A stretch of DNA of 64,000 bases from Lactobacillus kefiranofaciens (lineage in GTDB: Bacteria; Bacillota; Bacilli; Lactobacillales; Lactobacillaceae): assembly GCF_900103655.1 (NCBI RefSeq), contig NZ_FMXC01000002.1:123619-187618 (forward strand), written 5' to 3'. Positions within the stretch are counted from its first letter, which is position 1. The number at the start of each line of letters is the position of its first letter. The notes under the pieces are model-generated. The model searched no databases, was not told the DNA's origin, and saw nothing but the letters and a program-made list of their open reading frames with translations. Shown here piece by piece: positions 23,567 to 34,269 of this stretch. The translations under genes and the position numbers were made by a program.

Positions 23567-25732
23567 TTAGTTATCCTTATGCTCATCATCTGAAGTAGAA
23601 TCCGGAGTTGAATTAGGTGTAGTTTTATTCTTCTCAGGATTTTCCACATTATGTTCTTCAACATCATGATTCTTCTCTGATGGAGTTTCTAAGGTATTCT
23701 TTTCTTGTTCAGCTAATGCTTGATCTGCATCTTTTTGTTCAGCCTTTTCGACTTCTCGCTTTTCTGCAGCAGCCTTTGCTTCTTCATAAGTTGAAGCCTT
23801 AGATTCACTTGGATATTGGTTGGCATCCTTTTCAGGCATCTTGCCAGTCTTGTACAAGGACATAATTTGCTTTTCGTTTAAAGTTTCATACTTAAGCAAA
23901 GCTTCAGCGATAATTCTGTGCTTTTCCTTATTTTCTTTGACGATTTCAAGAGCCTTAGCATGACCTTCATCCAAGATCTTCTTAACAGCTTCATCAATCT
24001 TAGCAGAAGTTGCCTCACTGTATGGCTTAAAGCCGTATGGATTGGTTTCGCCTTCTTTTTCAAGCTCAACCATTCCTAATGAATCTGTCATACCGTAGTT
24101 AACTACCATGCTGTGTGCAATTGCAGTAGCCTGTTCAAAGTCATTAGAAGCACCAGTTGACTTATCGCCAATAGTTGCTTCTTCACCAGCACGACCACCC
24201 ATCAAACCAACAATTTGTTCAAACAATTGCTTCTTGGTCAAAATGAATTGATCATCCTTTGGCAGCATGATGTTGTAACCGCCGGCACGACCACGGGGCA
24301 CAATAGTTACCTTACGAACCGTCCGTGAATCACTTAAAACCAAACCACAGATAGAGTGCCCAGCTTCATGGAAAGCAACCCGACGTCTTTCAGGTTCAGC
24401 GATCAAGCGATCCTTCTTAGCAGGTCCAGCAATAACTCGATCTTCAGCTTCATCAATGTCTGAAGCAGTAATCTCAGTGCCATTTCGACGAGCGGCAACT
24501 AAAGCGGCTTCGTTCAAAACATTAGCCAAATCAGCACCTACAAAGCCAGGTGTCTGTCGAGCGACTTCTTTTAAGTCAACATCAGGAGCAAGTGGCTTAT
24601 TCTTAGCATGAACCTTCAAGATAGCTTCACGTCCACGAACATCAGGCCGACCCACTAAAACTTTACGGTCAAAACGACCAGGACGAAGCAAGGCTGGGTC
24701 CAAGACATCAGAACGGTTAGTTGCGGCGATCACGATTACGCCTTCGTCGCCTTCAAAACCATCCATTTCAACTAATAATTGGTTCAATGTCTGTTCACGT
24801 TCATCGTTACCGCCACCGGTACCATTGCCACGACGACGACCGATCGCATCAATTTCATCAATAAAGATAATACTTGGTGCATTCTTCTTAGCGTTGTTAA
24901 ACAAGTCACGTACACGACTAGCACCAACACCAACAAACATTTCAACAAAGTCTGAACCTGAAATTGAGTAAAACGGTACATTAGCTTCACCAGCTACGGC
25001 ACGAGCAAGTAACGTCTTACCAGTACCAGGAGGACCCTCAAGTAAAACACCTGATGGAATTCTTGCGCCCAACTTAGTATATTTAGATGGATCTTTTAGG
25101 AATTCAACTACTTCAACTAATTCTTGTTTTTCTTCTTCTTCACCGGCTACGTCAGAGAAACGAACCTTGTTCTTAGAAGGATCTTCTGGCTTAACATGTG
25201 AGCGGCCAAAATTCATTATTCCGCCGCCACCACCACGTCCAGCACCGCCTTGGTTCATCATCATCCATAACATGACAATGAACAAAACAGTTGGTACAAG
25301 CATGACAATGGTTGAGATCCAATTGCCAAATTGTGATTCTCCTTGAGTCGTCATCCGAGCATTACTCTTTTGTGCCAAGTCTTGCACGTTAGAAACGGTA
25401 GAATCATTCTGTAACATGGTAGTAGAGAAGCGTGAAACTTTTCTGCTGGAATTATTACTAAAGAAATCAAAATTGCTATTTGATTGATTCTTTGTTGTTT
25501 GTACATTCTTGTAACTACCCGAAACAGTGTAAACACCATTAGCGGGCAGAACACTAAAGTTTTTAACTTTGCCTTGACGCAAATCTTTAACAAATTGTGA
25601 ATAGCTGATATTCTCAGAACTACCACCATTGTTAGAGCCGCCGAGTGCCCAGTTGATTCCCCATAGGAGCAGAAGGAACACAACTATGTAGAACAGGCCG
25701 TTCGATAACAGCCGATTCCGGTTATTCTTCAT
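23567..25732 (-). CDS. ftsH: ATP-dependent zinc metalloprotease FtsH
   Basis: This membrane AAA+ protease performs quality control of membrane and cytosolic proteins. The 721-residue protein has TM1 at about 10-26 and an extracytoplasmic Gly/Asn/Ser-rich region, then TM2 at about 139-159. Walker A GPPGTGKT lies at about 233-240 and the zinc motif HEAGH at about 460. A long acidic/Lys-rich C-terminal tail (about 645-721) follows. The ATG at 25732 is chosen because GGAGG lies seven bases upstream; the longer frame begins at a TTG inside that SD. tilS lies upstream with a gap of about 95 bases, the classical tilS-(hprT)-ftsH order but without hprT. Confidence 0.97.
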   Translation of the reverse strand: MKNNRNRLLSNGLFYIVVFLLLLWGINWALGGSNNGGSSENISYSQFVKDLRQGKVKNFSVLPANGVYTVSGSYKNVQTTKNQSNSNFDFFSNNSSRKVSRFSTTMLQNDSTVSNVQDLAQKSNARMTTQGESQFGNWISTIVMLVPTVLFIVMLWMMMNQGGAGRGGGGGIMNFGRSHVKPEDPSKNKVRFSDVAGEEEEKQELVEVVEFLKDPSKYTKLGARIPSGVLLEGPPGTGKTLLARAVAGEANVPFYSISGSDFVEMFVGVGASRVRDLFNNAKKNAPSIIFIDEIDAIGRRRGNGTGGGNDEREQTLNQLLVEMDGFEGDEGVIVIAATNRSDVLDPALLRPGRFDRKVLVGRPDVRGREAILKVHAKNKPLAPDVDLKEVARQTPGFVGADLANVLNEAALVAARRNGTEITASDIDEAEDRVIAGPAKKDRLIAEPERRRVAFHEAGHSICGLVLSDSRTVRKVTIVPRGRAGGYNIMLPKDDQFILTKKQLFEQIVGLMGGRAGEEATIGDKSTGASNDFEQATAIAHSMVVNYGMTDSLGMVELEKEGETNPYGFKPYSEATSAKIDEAVKKILDEGHAKALEIVKENKEKHRIIAEALLKYETLNEKQIMSLYKTGKMPEKDANQYPSESKASTYEEAKAAAEKREVEKAEQKDADQALAEQEKNTLETPSEKNHDVEEHNVENPEKNKTTPNSTPDSTSDDEHKDN

Positions 25733-25826
25733 AAAAAACCTCCGCAAAGTCTTTAAGTTATACGTTTAAAATTTTATCACAAAATAGGTTGCTACCACTA
25801 ATATTTTCAACTAATTTAGTGATTCT

Positions 25827-27074
25827 TTAAAGTTCATATAGAAAATAATGTTTGGCATTGGAAAGCCAATTTTGATTTTGATAAGTTTTTTCTACCCAAA
25901 CTGGCTCGTTATCCGTATAAATCGTCAAACATAATGGACGCAAAGCTAGTGGAATCGCGTTTTCCGCAAATTTCTTTTTAGCTTTAGTTAATTGACCGTT
26001 TTTAAGCAATAATTTCTTTTCTGGAATTAATGACCCCGCCGCAAAGCACGAGTTCTTCTTAAACCAAAAGTCTCCAATTGATTGCATCTCCGGCTTTTTC
26101 GTAGTAGTCAAAATAAACTTTCTATTTTTAAACATAAATGGCTGATCTAGCAAGATCTTTTTAGGCTGAACTACTACCTTTTTTTCTTTTTTCAATAAAT
26201 AAAAATAACCCTGATATTCAATTACCACAAAATTGCCTAAATTCTGATTAACGCGGCGCTGATATTTTTGCCAAATAATTCTCTGCCAGAAAATTTTTCG
26301 TTCTAACTCAGTTAAATTAGCTAACTGTTGGCTCTCAATTCGATAAGCAGTTAAAAACTTAGTCGTTTTGCCTATTTGTACAATTCTTTTATTAGCAAAA
26401 TCTGTTAATTCATGCATCTGCCGGCTAAAGCGCAAAGCATTCGCAAGCAAAGCAGGATTTTCTTTTTTTAATAAAGGTACCACGTGATGACGCAGCCGAT
26501 TGCGCATTGTCTCATCCGCTCGATTAGTGGAATCAACAATATAATTAATTCCATATTCCTGATCATATTCTAACAGCTGCTGCTTGCTGTAAGCTAAAAA
26601 TGGTCTCACCAAAGCCACGCCATTCATTTGGCCCACGGCTTGCAAGCTATTCATTTCTTCTGGATTACCAGAGCGAATAAACTTAAGCAAAATATTTTCC
26701 AGCAGATCATCACCATGATGCGCTGTTAACAAATAAGCTGCACCCTCTTTTTTGACAATTCGAGTTAAAAAAGCATACCGTGCATTCCTAGCCGCTGCCT
26801 CAACACCGCTTGTAGGATGCTTATCCCACTTAGCCCAAAAGAGCGACACTTTATTTTTTTCACAATAATTTTGCAATACTTCCGTTTCTTGCTGGCTATC
26901 ATTACGTAATTGATGATCAAAATGCGCTACAAGTACCTTAAAATGCATTTTTTCCTGCATTTTAACCAACATGTCTAACAAGGCCATTGAATCTGGCCCG
27001 GCGCTAGCTGCCACCACTATTTTTTTATTAACTAAGTCAATTTTATTCTGTTTAAAAAAATCAATTAATTTCAT
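25827..27074 (-). CDS. tilS: tRNA(Ile)-lysidine synthetase
   Basis: This enzyme modifies C34 of tRNA-Ile2 to lysidine so that it reads AUA. The 415-residue protein has the PP-loop as SAGPDS at residues 24-29 (the family consensus is SGGxDS, so Gly is Ala here) and the TAHHGDDLLEN motif. C-terminal substrate-binding domains follow. The ATG at 27074 is preferred: a longer frame to 27107 starts inside a terminator-like hairpin. No clear SD is visible before either start, suggesting weak or coupled translation. Confidence 0.93.
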   Translation of the reverse strand: MKLIDFFKQNKIDLVNKKIVVAASAGPDSMALLDMLVKMQEKMHFKVLVAHFDHQLRNDSQQETEVLQNYCEKNKVSLFWAKWDKHPTSGVEAAARNARYAFLTRIVKKEGAAYLLTAHHGDDLLENILLKFIRSGNPEEMNSLQAVGQMNGVALVRPFLAYSKQQLLEYDQEYGINYIVDSTNRADETMRNRLRHHVVPLLKKENPALLANALRFSRQMHELTDFANKRIVQIGKTTKFLTAYRIESQQLANLTELERKIFWQRIIWQKYQRRVNQNLGNFVVIEYQGYFYLLKKEKKVVVQPKKILLDQPFMFKNRKFILTTTKKPEMQSIGDFWFKKNSCFAAGSLIPEKKLLLKNGQLTKAKKKFAENAIPLALRPLCLTIYTDNEPVWVEKTYQNQNWLSNAKHYFLYEL

Positions 27075-27086
27075 TTGTCTAGCAAA

Positions 27087-27109
27087 AAATGACCCATTAC
27101 AGGTCATTT
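27087..27109 (-). terminator. Terminator-like hairpin between yabR and tilS
   Basis: AAATGACC and GGTCATTT form an 8-bp stem (27087-27094 with 27102-27109), followed on the minus strand by further U. It begins three bases after the yabR stop and ends 12 bases before the tilS ATG, so it probably lowers tilS expression within the operon. Confidence 0.7.
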
Positions 27110-27111
27110 GA

Positions 27112-27474
27112 TTAATTTTTAGTTAAGACTTGCCTTAATTGGGCAATCTCTTTTTTAGCATTTTCATTTGTCTGGTTTAAAACTCGATTAAAATCAGCTG
27201 CTTTAGTAGTCGAAAACTGATTATCGTGATCAATTAGCTTAGGGTCATTCACCCGTGCAACCGATAAGTTAAACTTACCCTTATGAATATGAACCACTAC
27301 CACACGAATATGATCACCAATTTGATATTGGCGTCGCTGACGAGGCCAATTATTGCCAAAATCACTATGATGCACTAACCCAGAATGTCTATTAGGCAAA
27401 GTCACAAAAATACCTAAATCGGTAATATTATTAATTACTCCTGTAACCCGATTACCGGCTTGATATTTCTTCAT
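27112..27474 (-). CDS. yabR: S1 RNA-binding domain protein (YabR-like)
   Basis: This 120-residue protein has an S1/OB-fold at about residues 1-72 (VTGVINNITDLGIFVTLPN then GLVHHSD), followed by a charged helical C-terminal part. It matches the YabR-type protein encoded beside divIC in Firmicutes; its cellular role is not well defined. Its ATG shares a base with the divIC stop (27474). It lies within the tilS-yabR-divIC-yabO-mfd-pth cluster. Confidence 0.9.
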   Translation of the reverse strand: MKKYQAGNRVTGVINNITDLGIFVTLPNRHSGLVHHSDFGNNWPRQRRQYQIGDHIRVVVVHIHKGKFNLSVARVNDPKLIDHDNQFSTTKAADFNRVLNQTNENAKKEIAQLRQVLTKN

Positions 27475-27851
27475 CAGTTATCATCATTTCCTTCATGCAC
27501 GTTATAAACTTTTTCTCCTGACTTAGAATAATAAAATTTATAACGAATCAGCTTAGCAACATAATTTGGATCCTTAAGATCTTCTCTCTTAGTAGCCCAA
27601 TTACGTCTCTTCTCTTTTACTTTAGTTAAAGTCTTCTTTTCAGCTTGAACTTGATTATTAAGACGACCTGTTTGAGAAATCTTAATGGCAATTTGCACAC
27701 CAAAAGCAACGAAAACAATCGCAAAAATAGCAATTATTCTATTTAGCCGTACACGATGTACTTCCTTGATTCTCTTAGCCTGTCGACGCTGAATACGCGC
27801 TCTCTGCTCCTCTGGACTGAGCGAATTATAAATACGTGGACCATGATTCAT
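27474..27851 (-). CDS. divIC: Septum formation initiator (DivIC/FtsL family)
   Basis: This bitopic cell-division protein forms the FtsL-DivIB-DivIC complex at the septum. The 125-residue protein has a basic cytoplasmic N terminus (QRRQAKRIKEVHR) and one TM helix at about 37-56. An extracellular coiled coil rich in Lys/Glu (about 60-85) and the DPNYVAKLIRYKFYYSKSGEKVY box typical of DivIC follow. It is coupled to yabR. Confidence 0.93.
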   Translation of the reverse strand: MNHGPRIYNSLSPEEQRARIQRRQAKRIKEVHRVRLNRIIAIFAIVFVAFGVQIAIKISQTGRLNNQVQAEKKTLTKVKEKRRNWATKREDLKDPNYVAKLIRYKFYYSKSGEKVYNVHEGNDDN

Positions 27852-27918
27852 TTTTTTAATCCTCTGTTACTTAAACAAATACATAAGTTAAGTATAACAA
27901 CGATTGGGTTAAAAGTCA

Positions 27919-28161
27919 TTAATCAACTAATTCATAAAGTTCGCTTGCTTCGGCCTTTTTAGTAGTTTCGCGAATATTCAACACCTTGGCTTTAATTGTT
28001 CTAGCGCCATAGCCAATCTCAATTAAATCATCGATTTTAACATCGTAACTTGACTTAACTACTCTGCCATTTACTTTAATTCGGCCTTGATCTGCCATTT
28101 CCTTGGCCACGGTTCTTCTTTTAACTAATCTAGAAACCTTTAAAAATTTATCGATTCTCAC
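27919..28161 (-). CDS. yabO: S4-domain RNA-binding protein (YabO/RqcP-like)
   Basis: This 80-residue protein is a single S4 domain: MRIDKFLKVSRLVKRRTVAKEMADQGRIKVNG. Homologues (YabO, also called RqcP; Hsp15 family) bind stalled 50S subunits and assist RqcH in alanine tailing of nascent chains. It lies between mfd and divIC as in Bacillus. Family assignment is firm; function is by homology only. Confidence 0.92.
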   Translation of the reverse strand: MRIDKFLKVSRLVKRRTVAKEMADQGRIKVNGRVVKSSYDVKIDDLIEIGYGARTIKAKVLNIRETTKKAEASELYELVD

Positions 28162-28179
28162 TGTCGTCTTCCTTTCACA

Positions 28180-31100
28180 TCATCTTTGAATAATATCACT
28201 CGCAGCACCTAAAAAGGTGGCTAATTCATTAAATAAAACTCGATTCTTCATGCCATCTGGCAACAATAACAATACTACCATGCGCTTTTCTGGGCTCATA
28301 CTGATTCGAGCTTTTAAACTAACATGCTCAAGTGCTCTAAAAATATTCGGGCCTTCTAATTCATGCGAAGCAGCAACGTTAAATTCCACTTTAATCTTAT
28401 TGCCAGTTTTGATTACATTTAACGCCTGCGCTAAATCAGCGTCAACTTTTAACCCAGCAATAGCTAATAAATTCTCTACAGCTGCTGGATAATCGCCGAA
28501 ACGATCAATTAATTCATCCTCGATCTTATTTAATTCTTCTTGGCTATTAACAGTCTTGATCTTTTTATAAAATTCGATCTTTTCTTCCTGATCACCAATA
28601 TAAGTATCAGGAATATAGGCCTCTAATTGTAAATCGATCTCAGCGTTAGACTTTTTGGCCGCCTTTTTGCCTTTACGAACTTTAATCGCATCACTCAGCA
28701 TTTGTGAATACAAATCGTACCCTACGCTATCAATGAAACCATGCTGCTGTGCACCTAACATATTGCCAGCTCCGCGAATAGATAAATCACGCATCGCAAT
28801 CTTAAAACCTGACCCTAATTCAGTAAAGTCACGAATTGCATCTAGTCGTTTTTCACCAACTTCAGTTAAAACCTTATTAGGCTGATAAAGAAAATAAGCA
28901 TAAGCTAAACGTGCACTACGTCCAATGCGGCCCCGCAGCTGATAGAGCTGACTCAACCCATAATGATCCGCATCTTCAATAATCATTGTATTAACATTGG
29001 GCATATCAATTCCAGTTTCGATAATCGTAGTAGTTACTAAAATATCAAATTCCCCGTTTAAAAAGCGGTATAAGACATCCTCTAATTGATTCTGACTCAT
29101 TCGTCCATGGGCACTAGCAATGCGCGCTGTCGGAATAAGCTGCTGCAGTTTTTCTACAGTTTCATCAATATCGCCAATTCGATTATGCAAATAAAAGACT
29201 TGACCACCACGCTGCATTTCACGCAAACATGCGTCTTTTACTACGCTCGGAATCTGTTCCATTACATAAGTTTGAATTGGATACCTATTTTGTGGCGGTG
29301 TCTCCATGACAGATAAATCACGCACGCCAACCATTGACATGTGTAAAGTCCGCGGAATTGGCGTGGCAGTTAATGTTAAAACATCGATATTTGCCTTCAG
29401 CTGTTTAAGCTTTTCTTTATGCTTAACGCCAAAGCGCTGCTCTTCGTCAACAATTAACAGACCTAAATCCTTAAAATGAACGTCTTTTGATAGCAGACGG
29501 TGTGTCCCCACCACTAAGTCAATCTTGCCTGCTTCAAGTTGGTCAATAATCTCTTTGGATTCAGCTGGGGTTTGAAAACGGGACAACATTGCTGTATTCA
29601 CCGGAAAGTCTTTAAAACGATCCTGAATGGTCTCATAATGCTGCTGCGCCAAAATAGTAGTTGGTACTAAAAAGGCTACTTGTTTATTATCTCGAATAGC
29701 CTTAAATGCTGCCCGAAGTGCTACTTCAGTTTTGCCAAAACCAACATCCCCAACTAGTAAGCGATCCATTGGCTTCGGTTTTTCCATATCTGCTTTAATT
29801 TCTTTAATCGACCGCAATTGGTCTAGTGTTTCTGGATACGGAAAAGCATCGTCAAACTTCTTCTGCAAATCATCATCTGGTGAAAAGGCAAAACCCTTCT
29901 CCGATTCACGCTTAGCATAAAGATCGATTAATTCATCGGCGATATCCTCAACCTTAGATTGAACCTTACGCTTAGTCTTAGCCCATTCACTGCCACCTAG
30001 TTTGTTGATATGCGGCGTTTTCCCTTCAGAAGCCACATATTTTTGAACTAAACTCAGTTGATCCGCTGGAACAAAAAGCTGATCGCCGTGCTGATAAGTA
30101 ATGGTGATATAATCACGCTTGACCCCATTGTTTTCTAAAGTTTTAATCCCTTCAAAGCGGCCAATCCCATGATTAACATGGACAACATAATCACCTGGTT
30201 TTAACTCAGTATAATTACGTAGTCTTTGGGCATTTTCTAAGGTTTTAATACGCTTTTTACGGTGTGGTCGTTTATTAAATAATTCTCGTTCAGTCAGATA
30301 AACTAAATTGACTGATGGCAAAGTAAAACCGCTTGTAAAACCGGTAACCACAATTTGTGCTCGTTTTTCAACGATTTCATTTCGGCTAACAATTGGCAAA
30401 TTCAGGCCAAAATCAACCATTGTTTGATCAATCTGACGAGCTCTTTTTTCATTATCAGCCTGCAAAATAACCGTTTGACCACTTTTTCGATAAGATTCCA
30501 ATTCAGTTTTAATCAAAGGCATCTGGCTAAAGAACTGTTCAGGTTCCCGTGTTTGCCAGTTAAGCATCTGCCCTAAACGCAGACGCCCCATGCTTCTTTG
30601 AAATAATGAAAAATAGATTCGATGGTGCTTGTCTTTAGATAGAACTTTATCATAGTCAAAACGCAAACTTTGCTTCGGTAGCATCGCACCAGTTTTCAAT
30701 TCATCATCAATAAAAGCTGCGTTCTGCTGATCAACGGTTTCTACAGCTTGCTTGATTAAAGGCAAATCATCTAATAAAATTTGCCCATTTTTAGCCAAAT
30801 ATTCTACCAAGCTGCTTGGCTTAGCAATTAAATAATCAACCAAAAATGCATAGCTTTTAGGCAGTCCCCCAGCATTCAAATCATCTAAGACTACAGTAAA
30901 ATGATCTTTCACCGCTTTATCTGGCGCAGGTGCATCTGCCATATCCTTTTTTATCTGTTCAGCAGCTTTTTGAATAGCAGCACTAGAAAAAACTCGATCC
31001 TGAGCAGCCGCAATTTCTACCTGATCGATTTCTTTTTGACTGCGCTGGGTGGCTAAATCAAATTCTTTAATTGTATCAATTTCGTCACCAAAAAATTCAA

Positions 31101-31674
31101 TTCTAACCGGATTCTCTTGATCTAACGGATAAATATCTAAAATATCCCCACGAATTGCAAATTCTCCTGGTTTAGCAACTAAAGCTTCTTTATGATAGCC
31201 TGATTGCACTAGCCAACTATTCAATTCGGGAAGTTCATATTCCTTTTCTGGCGCAAAAATTCGTCTTGCTTGAGCAAAATCTGCTGGATTTGACAATTTA
31301 TATTGCAAACCTTGCGGTGTCGTAACTACGATACCTGGTTTTCCACTCAATAAAAAATTAAGCACCTGAATACGGCTACTCAATTCATCAGGAGAACTAA
31401 CTGCTGTTTGTGTAGCAATAGTTGCATCTACAGGAAAGATTTGCGCAGTTCCTTCTGCTAAGATAGCGCTTAATTCTCCATATAAGTTTTGTGCCTTACT
31501 CTCATTTTCTTCAACCAAAATCAGAGGTGCTTTAAGTTCAGATACAATCTGTTTTAAGAGTAGACTAAAAGCACCGGCATTAGCGCCAGTGATTAGTGAA
31601 TTCTTTACTTGTTTAGTTTTTGCAATAAAATTATTTAAATCTTGATCTTGTTTTAAAATCTCTGTCAAACGCAT
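28180..31674 (-). CDS. mfd: Transcription-repair coupling factor Mfd
   Basis: This DNA translocase removes stalled RNA polymerase and recruits UvrA. The 1164-residue protein contains the UvrB-like N-terminal domain and the RNAP-interacting domain (ELKPGDYVVHVNHGIGRFEGI). The RecG-like motor has Walker A GDVGFGKTEVA and the DEEQRFG box, and a C-terminal TRCF domain follows. It lies two bases after pth, the usual pth-mfd pair. Confidence 0.98.
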   Translation of the reverse strand: MRLTEILKQDQDLNNFIAKTKQVKNSLITGANAGAFSLLLKQIVSELKAPLILVEENESKAQNLYGELSAILAEGTAQIFPVDATIATQTAVSSPDELSSRIQVLNFLLSGKPGIVVTTPQGLQYKLSNPADFAQARRIFAPEKEYELPELNSWLVQSGYHKEALVAKPGEFAIRGDILDIYPLDQENPVRIEFFGDEIDTIKEFDLATQRSQKEIDQVEIAAAQDRVFSSAAIQKAAEQIKKDMADAPAPDKAVKDHFTVVLDDLNAGGLPKSYAFLVDYLIAKPSSLVEYLAKNGQILLDDLPLIKQAVETVDQQNAAFIDDELKTGAMLPKQSLRFDYDKVLSKDKHHRIYFSLFQRSMGRLRLGQMLNWQTREPEQFFSQMPLIKTELESYRKSGQTVILQADNEKRARQIDQTMVDFGLNLPIVSRNEIVEKRAQIVVTGFTSGFTLPSVNLVYLTERELFNKRPHRKKRIKTLENAQRLRNYTELKPGDYVVHVNHGIGRFEGIKTLENNGVKRDYITITYQHGDQLFVPADQLSLVQKYVASEGKTPHINKLGGSEWAKTKRKVQSKVEDIADELIDLYAKRESEKGFAFSPDDDLQKKFDDAFPYPETLDQLRSIKEIKADMEKPKPMDRLLVGDVGFGKTEVALRAAFKAIRDNKQVAFLVPTTILAQQHYETIQDRFKDFPVNTAMLSRFQTPAESKEIIDQLEAGKIDLVVGTHRLLSKDVHFKDLGLLIVDEEQRFGVKHKEKLKQLKANIDVLTLTATPIPRTLHMSMVGVRDLSVMETPPQNRYPIQTYVMEQIPSVVKDACLREMQRGGQVFYLHNRIGDIDETVEKLQQLIPTARIASAHGRMSQNQLEDVLYRFLNGEFDILVTTTIIETGIDMPNVNTMIIEDADHYGLSQLYQLRGRIGRSARLAYAYFLYQPNKVLTEVGEKRLDAIRDFTELGSGFKIAMRDLSIRGAGNMLGAQQHGFIDSVGYDLYSQMLSDAIKVRKGKKAAKKSNAEIDLQLEAYIPDTYIGDQEEKIEFYKKIKTVNSQEELNKIEDELIDRFGDYPAAVENLLAIAGLKVDADLAQALNVIKTGNKIKVEFNVAASHELEGPNIFRALEHVSLKARISMSPEKRMVVLLLLPDGMKNRVLFNELATFLGAASDIIQR

Positions 31675-31675
31675 T

Positions 31676-32233
31676 TTAGTTATATTTATTCATCAAATAT
31701 TGACTATCATGACCTGCAATAAAGTCATCAATAATCTTAACACTTGTGTCAAATGCGTCATCCATTAGCTTTTGCTGCTCATCGTTAAATGGAGTTAGTA
31801 CCCATGAAACTACAGTCGCATTCTTAGGATGACGAATACCAATCTTCAAGCGATTAAACTTCTCAGTCCCTAAATCACGGATAATACTTTTGATACCGTT
31901 ATGACCGCCACTTTTACCATTAGCTCTGATTCTAATCTTGCCAATTGGCATATCCATATCGTCTTGAATGATCAATAAATCAGCCGGATCAACCTTGAAG
32001 AAATTAGCCACCTGACTAATAGAACGACCTGATTCGTTCATAAATGTCTGTGGCTCTAACAAAATAACATCTTCACCATTAATTTTTTGTTTAGTCCAAT
32101 GACCCTCGAACTTATCTTTATCTAATGACAATCCCTTTTCATTAAGGTAATGGTCCATAGTCATAAATCCGGTATTATGCTTAGTTTTATCGTATTTTGG
32201 GCCAGGATTACCTAAACCTGCAATTATCTTCAT
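31676..32233 (-). CDS. pth: Peptidyl-tRNA hydrolase
   Basis: This enzyme recycles peptidyl-tRNA by cleaving the ester bond. The 185-residue protein starts MKIIAGLGNPGPKYDKTKHNTGF with the catalytic His at residue 19. The IQDDMDMPIGKIRIRANGKSGGHNG segment follows. It is the first gene of the pth-mfd-yabO-divIC-yabR-tilS unit and is divergent from ldh. Confidence 0.98.
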   Translation of the reverse strand: MKIIAGLGNPGPKYDKTKHNTGFMTMDHYLNEKGLSLDKDKFEGHWTKQKINGEDVILLEPQTFMNESGRSISQVANFFKVDPADLLIIQDDMDMPIGKIRIRANGKSGGHNGIKSIIRDLGTEKFNRLKIGIRHPKNATVVSWVLTPFNDEQQKLMDDAFDTSVKIIDDFIAGHDSQYLMNKYN

Positions 32234-32295
32234 TTATAATATAACTCCTCATCAATAATACTTAAATATCATAGCACAACTGACAAATAATACTT

Positions 32296-32324
32296 TTGTT
32301 AATGCACCCAGATCATGATATAAT
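32296..32324 (+). promoter_or_regulatory. Sigma-A promoter of ldh
   Basis: TTGTTA (32296-32301) and consensus TATAAT (32319-32324) are separated by exactly 17 bases. They lie about 45 bases before the ldh start, which has the SD AAAAGGAG. Confidence 0.85.
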
Positions 32325-32348
32325 TCTTTTTGTTAAAAATATCACTAA

Positions 32349-33341
<993 letters not shown>

Positions 33342-33360
33342 TCACTGCCTTAAACTTTCA

Positions 33361-33394
33361 AAAAGCATTACTTCTCAGAAAGCAATGCTTTTTT
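33361..33394 (+). terminator. Terminator of ldh
   Basis: AAAAGCATT (33361-33369) pairs with AATGCTTTT (33384-33392) around an imperfect inner stem, followed by a T run. Confidence 0.88.
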
Positions 33395-33513
33395 ATTTGC
33401 CTAACTATTGTTAAAATATATATGATTACTTTAGCAGGTCTTTAATTAATATTTAATTAACTCATCGATTATGCTATAATTATTGGAAACATTTTCACTT
33501 TGGAGGCGAACTC

Positions 33514-34221
33514 ATGCTTATTAAATCGTTGGTTATTAAGAAAGATTACTTAACAACAGTTAATGAAAAAGCCACATTAGCAGAAGCTTTGCAAGTTCTA
33601 GAAGATTCAGGTTTTAGATGTGTGCCCATCGTAGATGATACTGGCACTATTTTCCGCGGTAACATTTATAAGATGCATATTTATCGTCATAAGTCACAAG
33701 ACGGCGATATGAACTTACCTGTTACTTACTTGCTTAAAAATGCTACTAAGACGATTAAAGTTAACTCACCATTTTTCAAGGTATTCTTTAATATTAAGGA
33801 CTTACCTTACATTGCTGTACTTGATGAGGATAGTCATTTTTATGGTATTCTAACTCACTCAAGATTGCTTGATATGTTATCAGATGCCTGGGACATTAAG
33901 AATGGTTCTTACGTTTTAACCGTTTTGTCAGATAATGCCCGTGGCAATTTAATTAAGATGTCTAAGATCGTATCTAAGCACACCAATATGTCTAGCGTAA
34001 TGACGTTAGATGCTGCAGCTGGAGAACTTGAAGGTGACTTCGTTAGAAGAACTTTATTCACATTACCTGCCGGTGTATCTGAGATTACGATGAAGGCGAT
34101 CGTTGAAAAATTGCAAAAGAAAGGCTTTGTTGTTTCTGAAATTGAAGACTTGCAAGCTGGAATGACCATTATGAGTGATGAAAATCCAGGCGTCTTCATT
34201 GAACATCCGAAAAAAGATTAA
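33514..34221 (+). CDS. CBS-pair protein with ACT-like C-terminal domain (CbpA-like)
   Basis: The 235-residue cytosolic protein has two CBS motifs at about 1-125 (LAEALQVLEDSGFRCVPIVD and the FYGILTHSRLLDML box). An ACT-like region follows at about 135-205. This architecture resembles CbpA-type cyclic-di-AMP-binding proteins of Listeria and lactobacilli; ligand binding is an inference. It has its own promoter (TATAAT just before 33480) and the SD GGAGGCGA. It is convergent with alr, with a shared bidirectional terminator. Confidence 0.75.
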   Translation: MLIKSLVIKKDYLTTVNEKATLAEALQVLEDSGFRCVPIVDDTGTIFRGNIYKMHIYRHKSQDGDMNLPVTYLLKNATKTIKVNSPFFKVFFNIKDLPYIAVLDEDSHFYGILTHSRLLDMLSDAWDIKNGSYVLTVLSDNARGNLIKMSKIVSKHTNMSSVMTLDAAAGELEGDFVRRTLFTLPAGVSEITMKAIVEKLQKKGFVVSEIEDLQAGMTIMSDENPGVFIEHPKKD

Positions 34222-34229
34222 GCTAAAAT

Positions 34230-34264
34230 AAAAATGCTTCTGGGATCTCCCGGAAGCATTTTTT
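34230..34264. terminator. Bidirectional terminator between the CBS gene and alr
   Basis: AAAAATGCTTC (34230-34240) and GAAGCATTTTT (34253-34263) form an almost perfect stem whose inner part CTGGGA/TCCCGG also pairs. A and T runs flank both sides. Confidence 0.9.
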
Positions 34265-34269
34265 AATAT

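Noticed and set aside
25733..25747. TTG start of FtsH at 25747
   Set aside because: This TTG overlaps the GGAGG that serves the ATG at 25732.
27075..27107. Longer TilS start at 27107
   Set aside because: It begins inside the terminator-like hairpin, and the family N terminus matches MKLIDFF.
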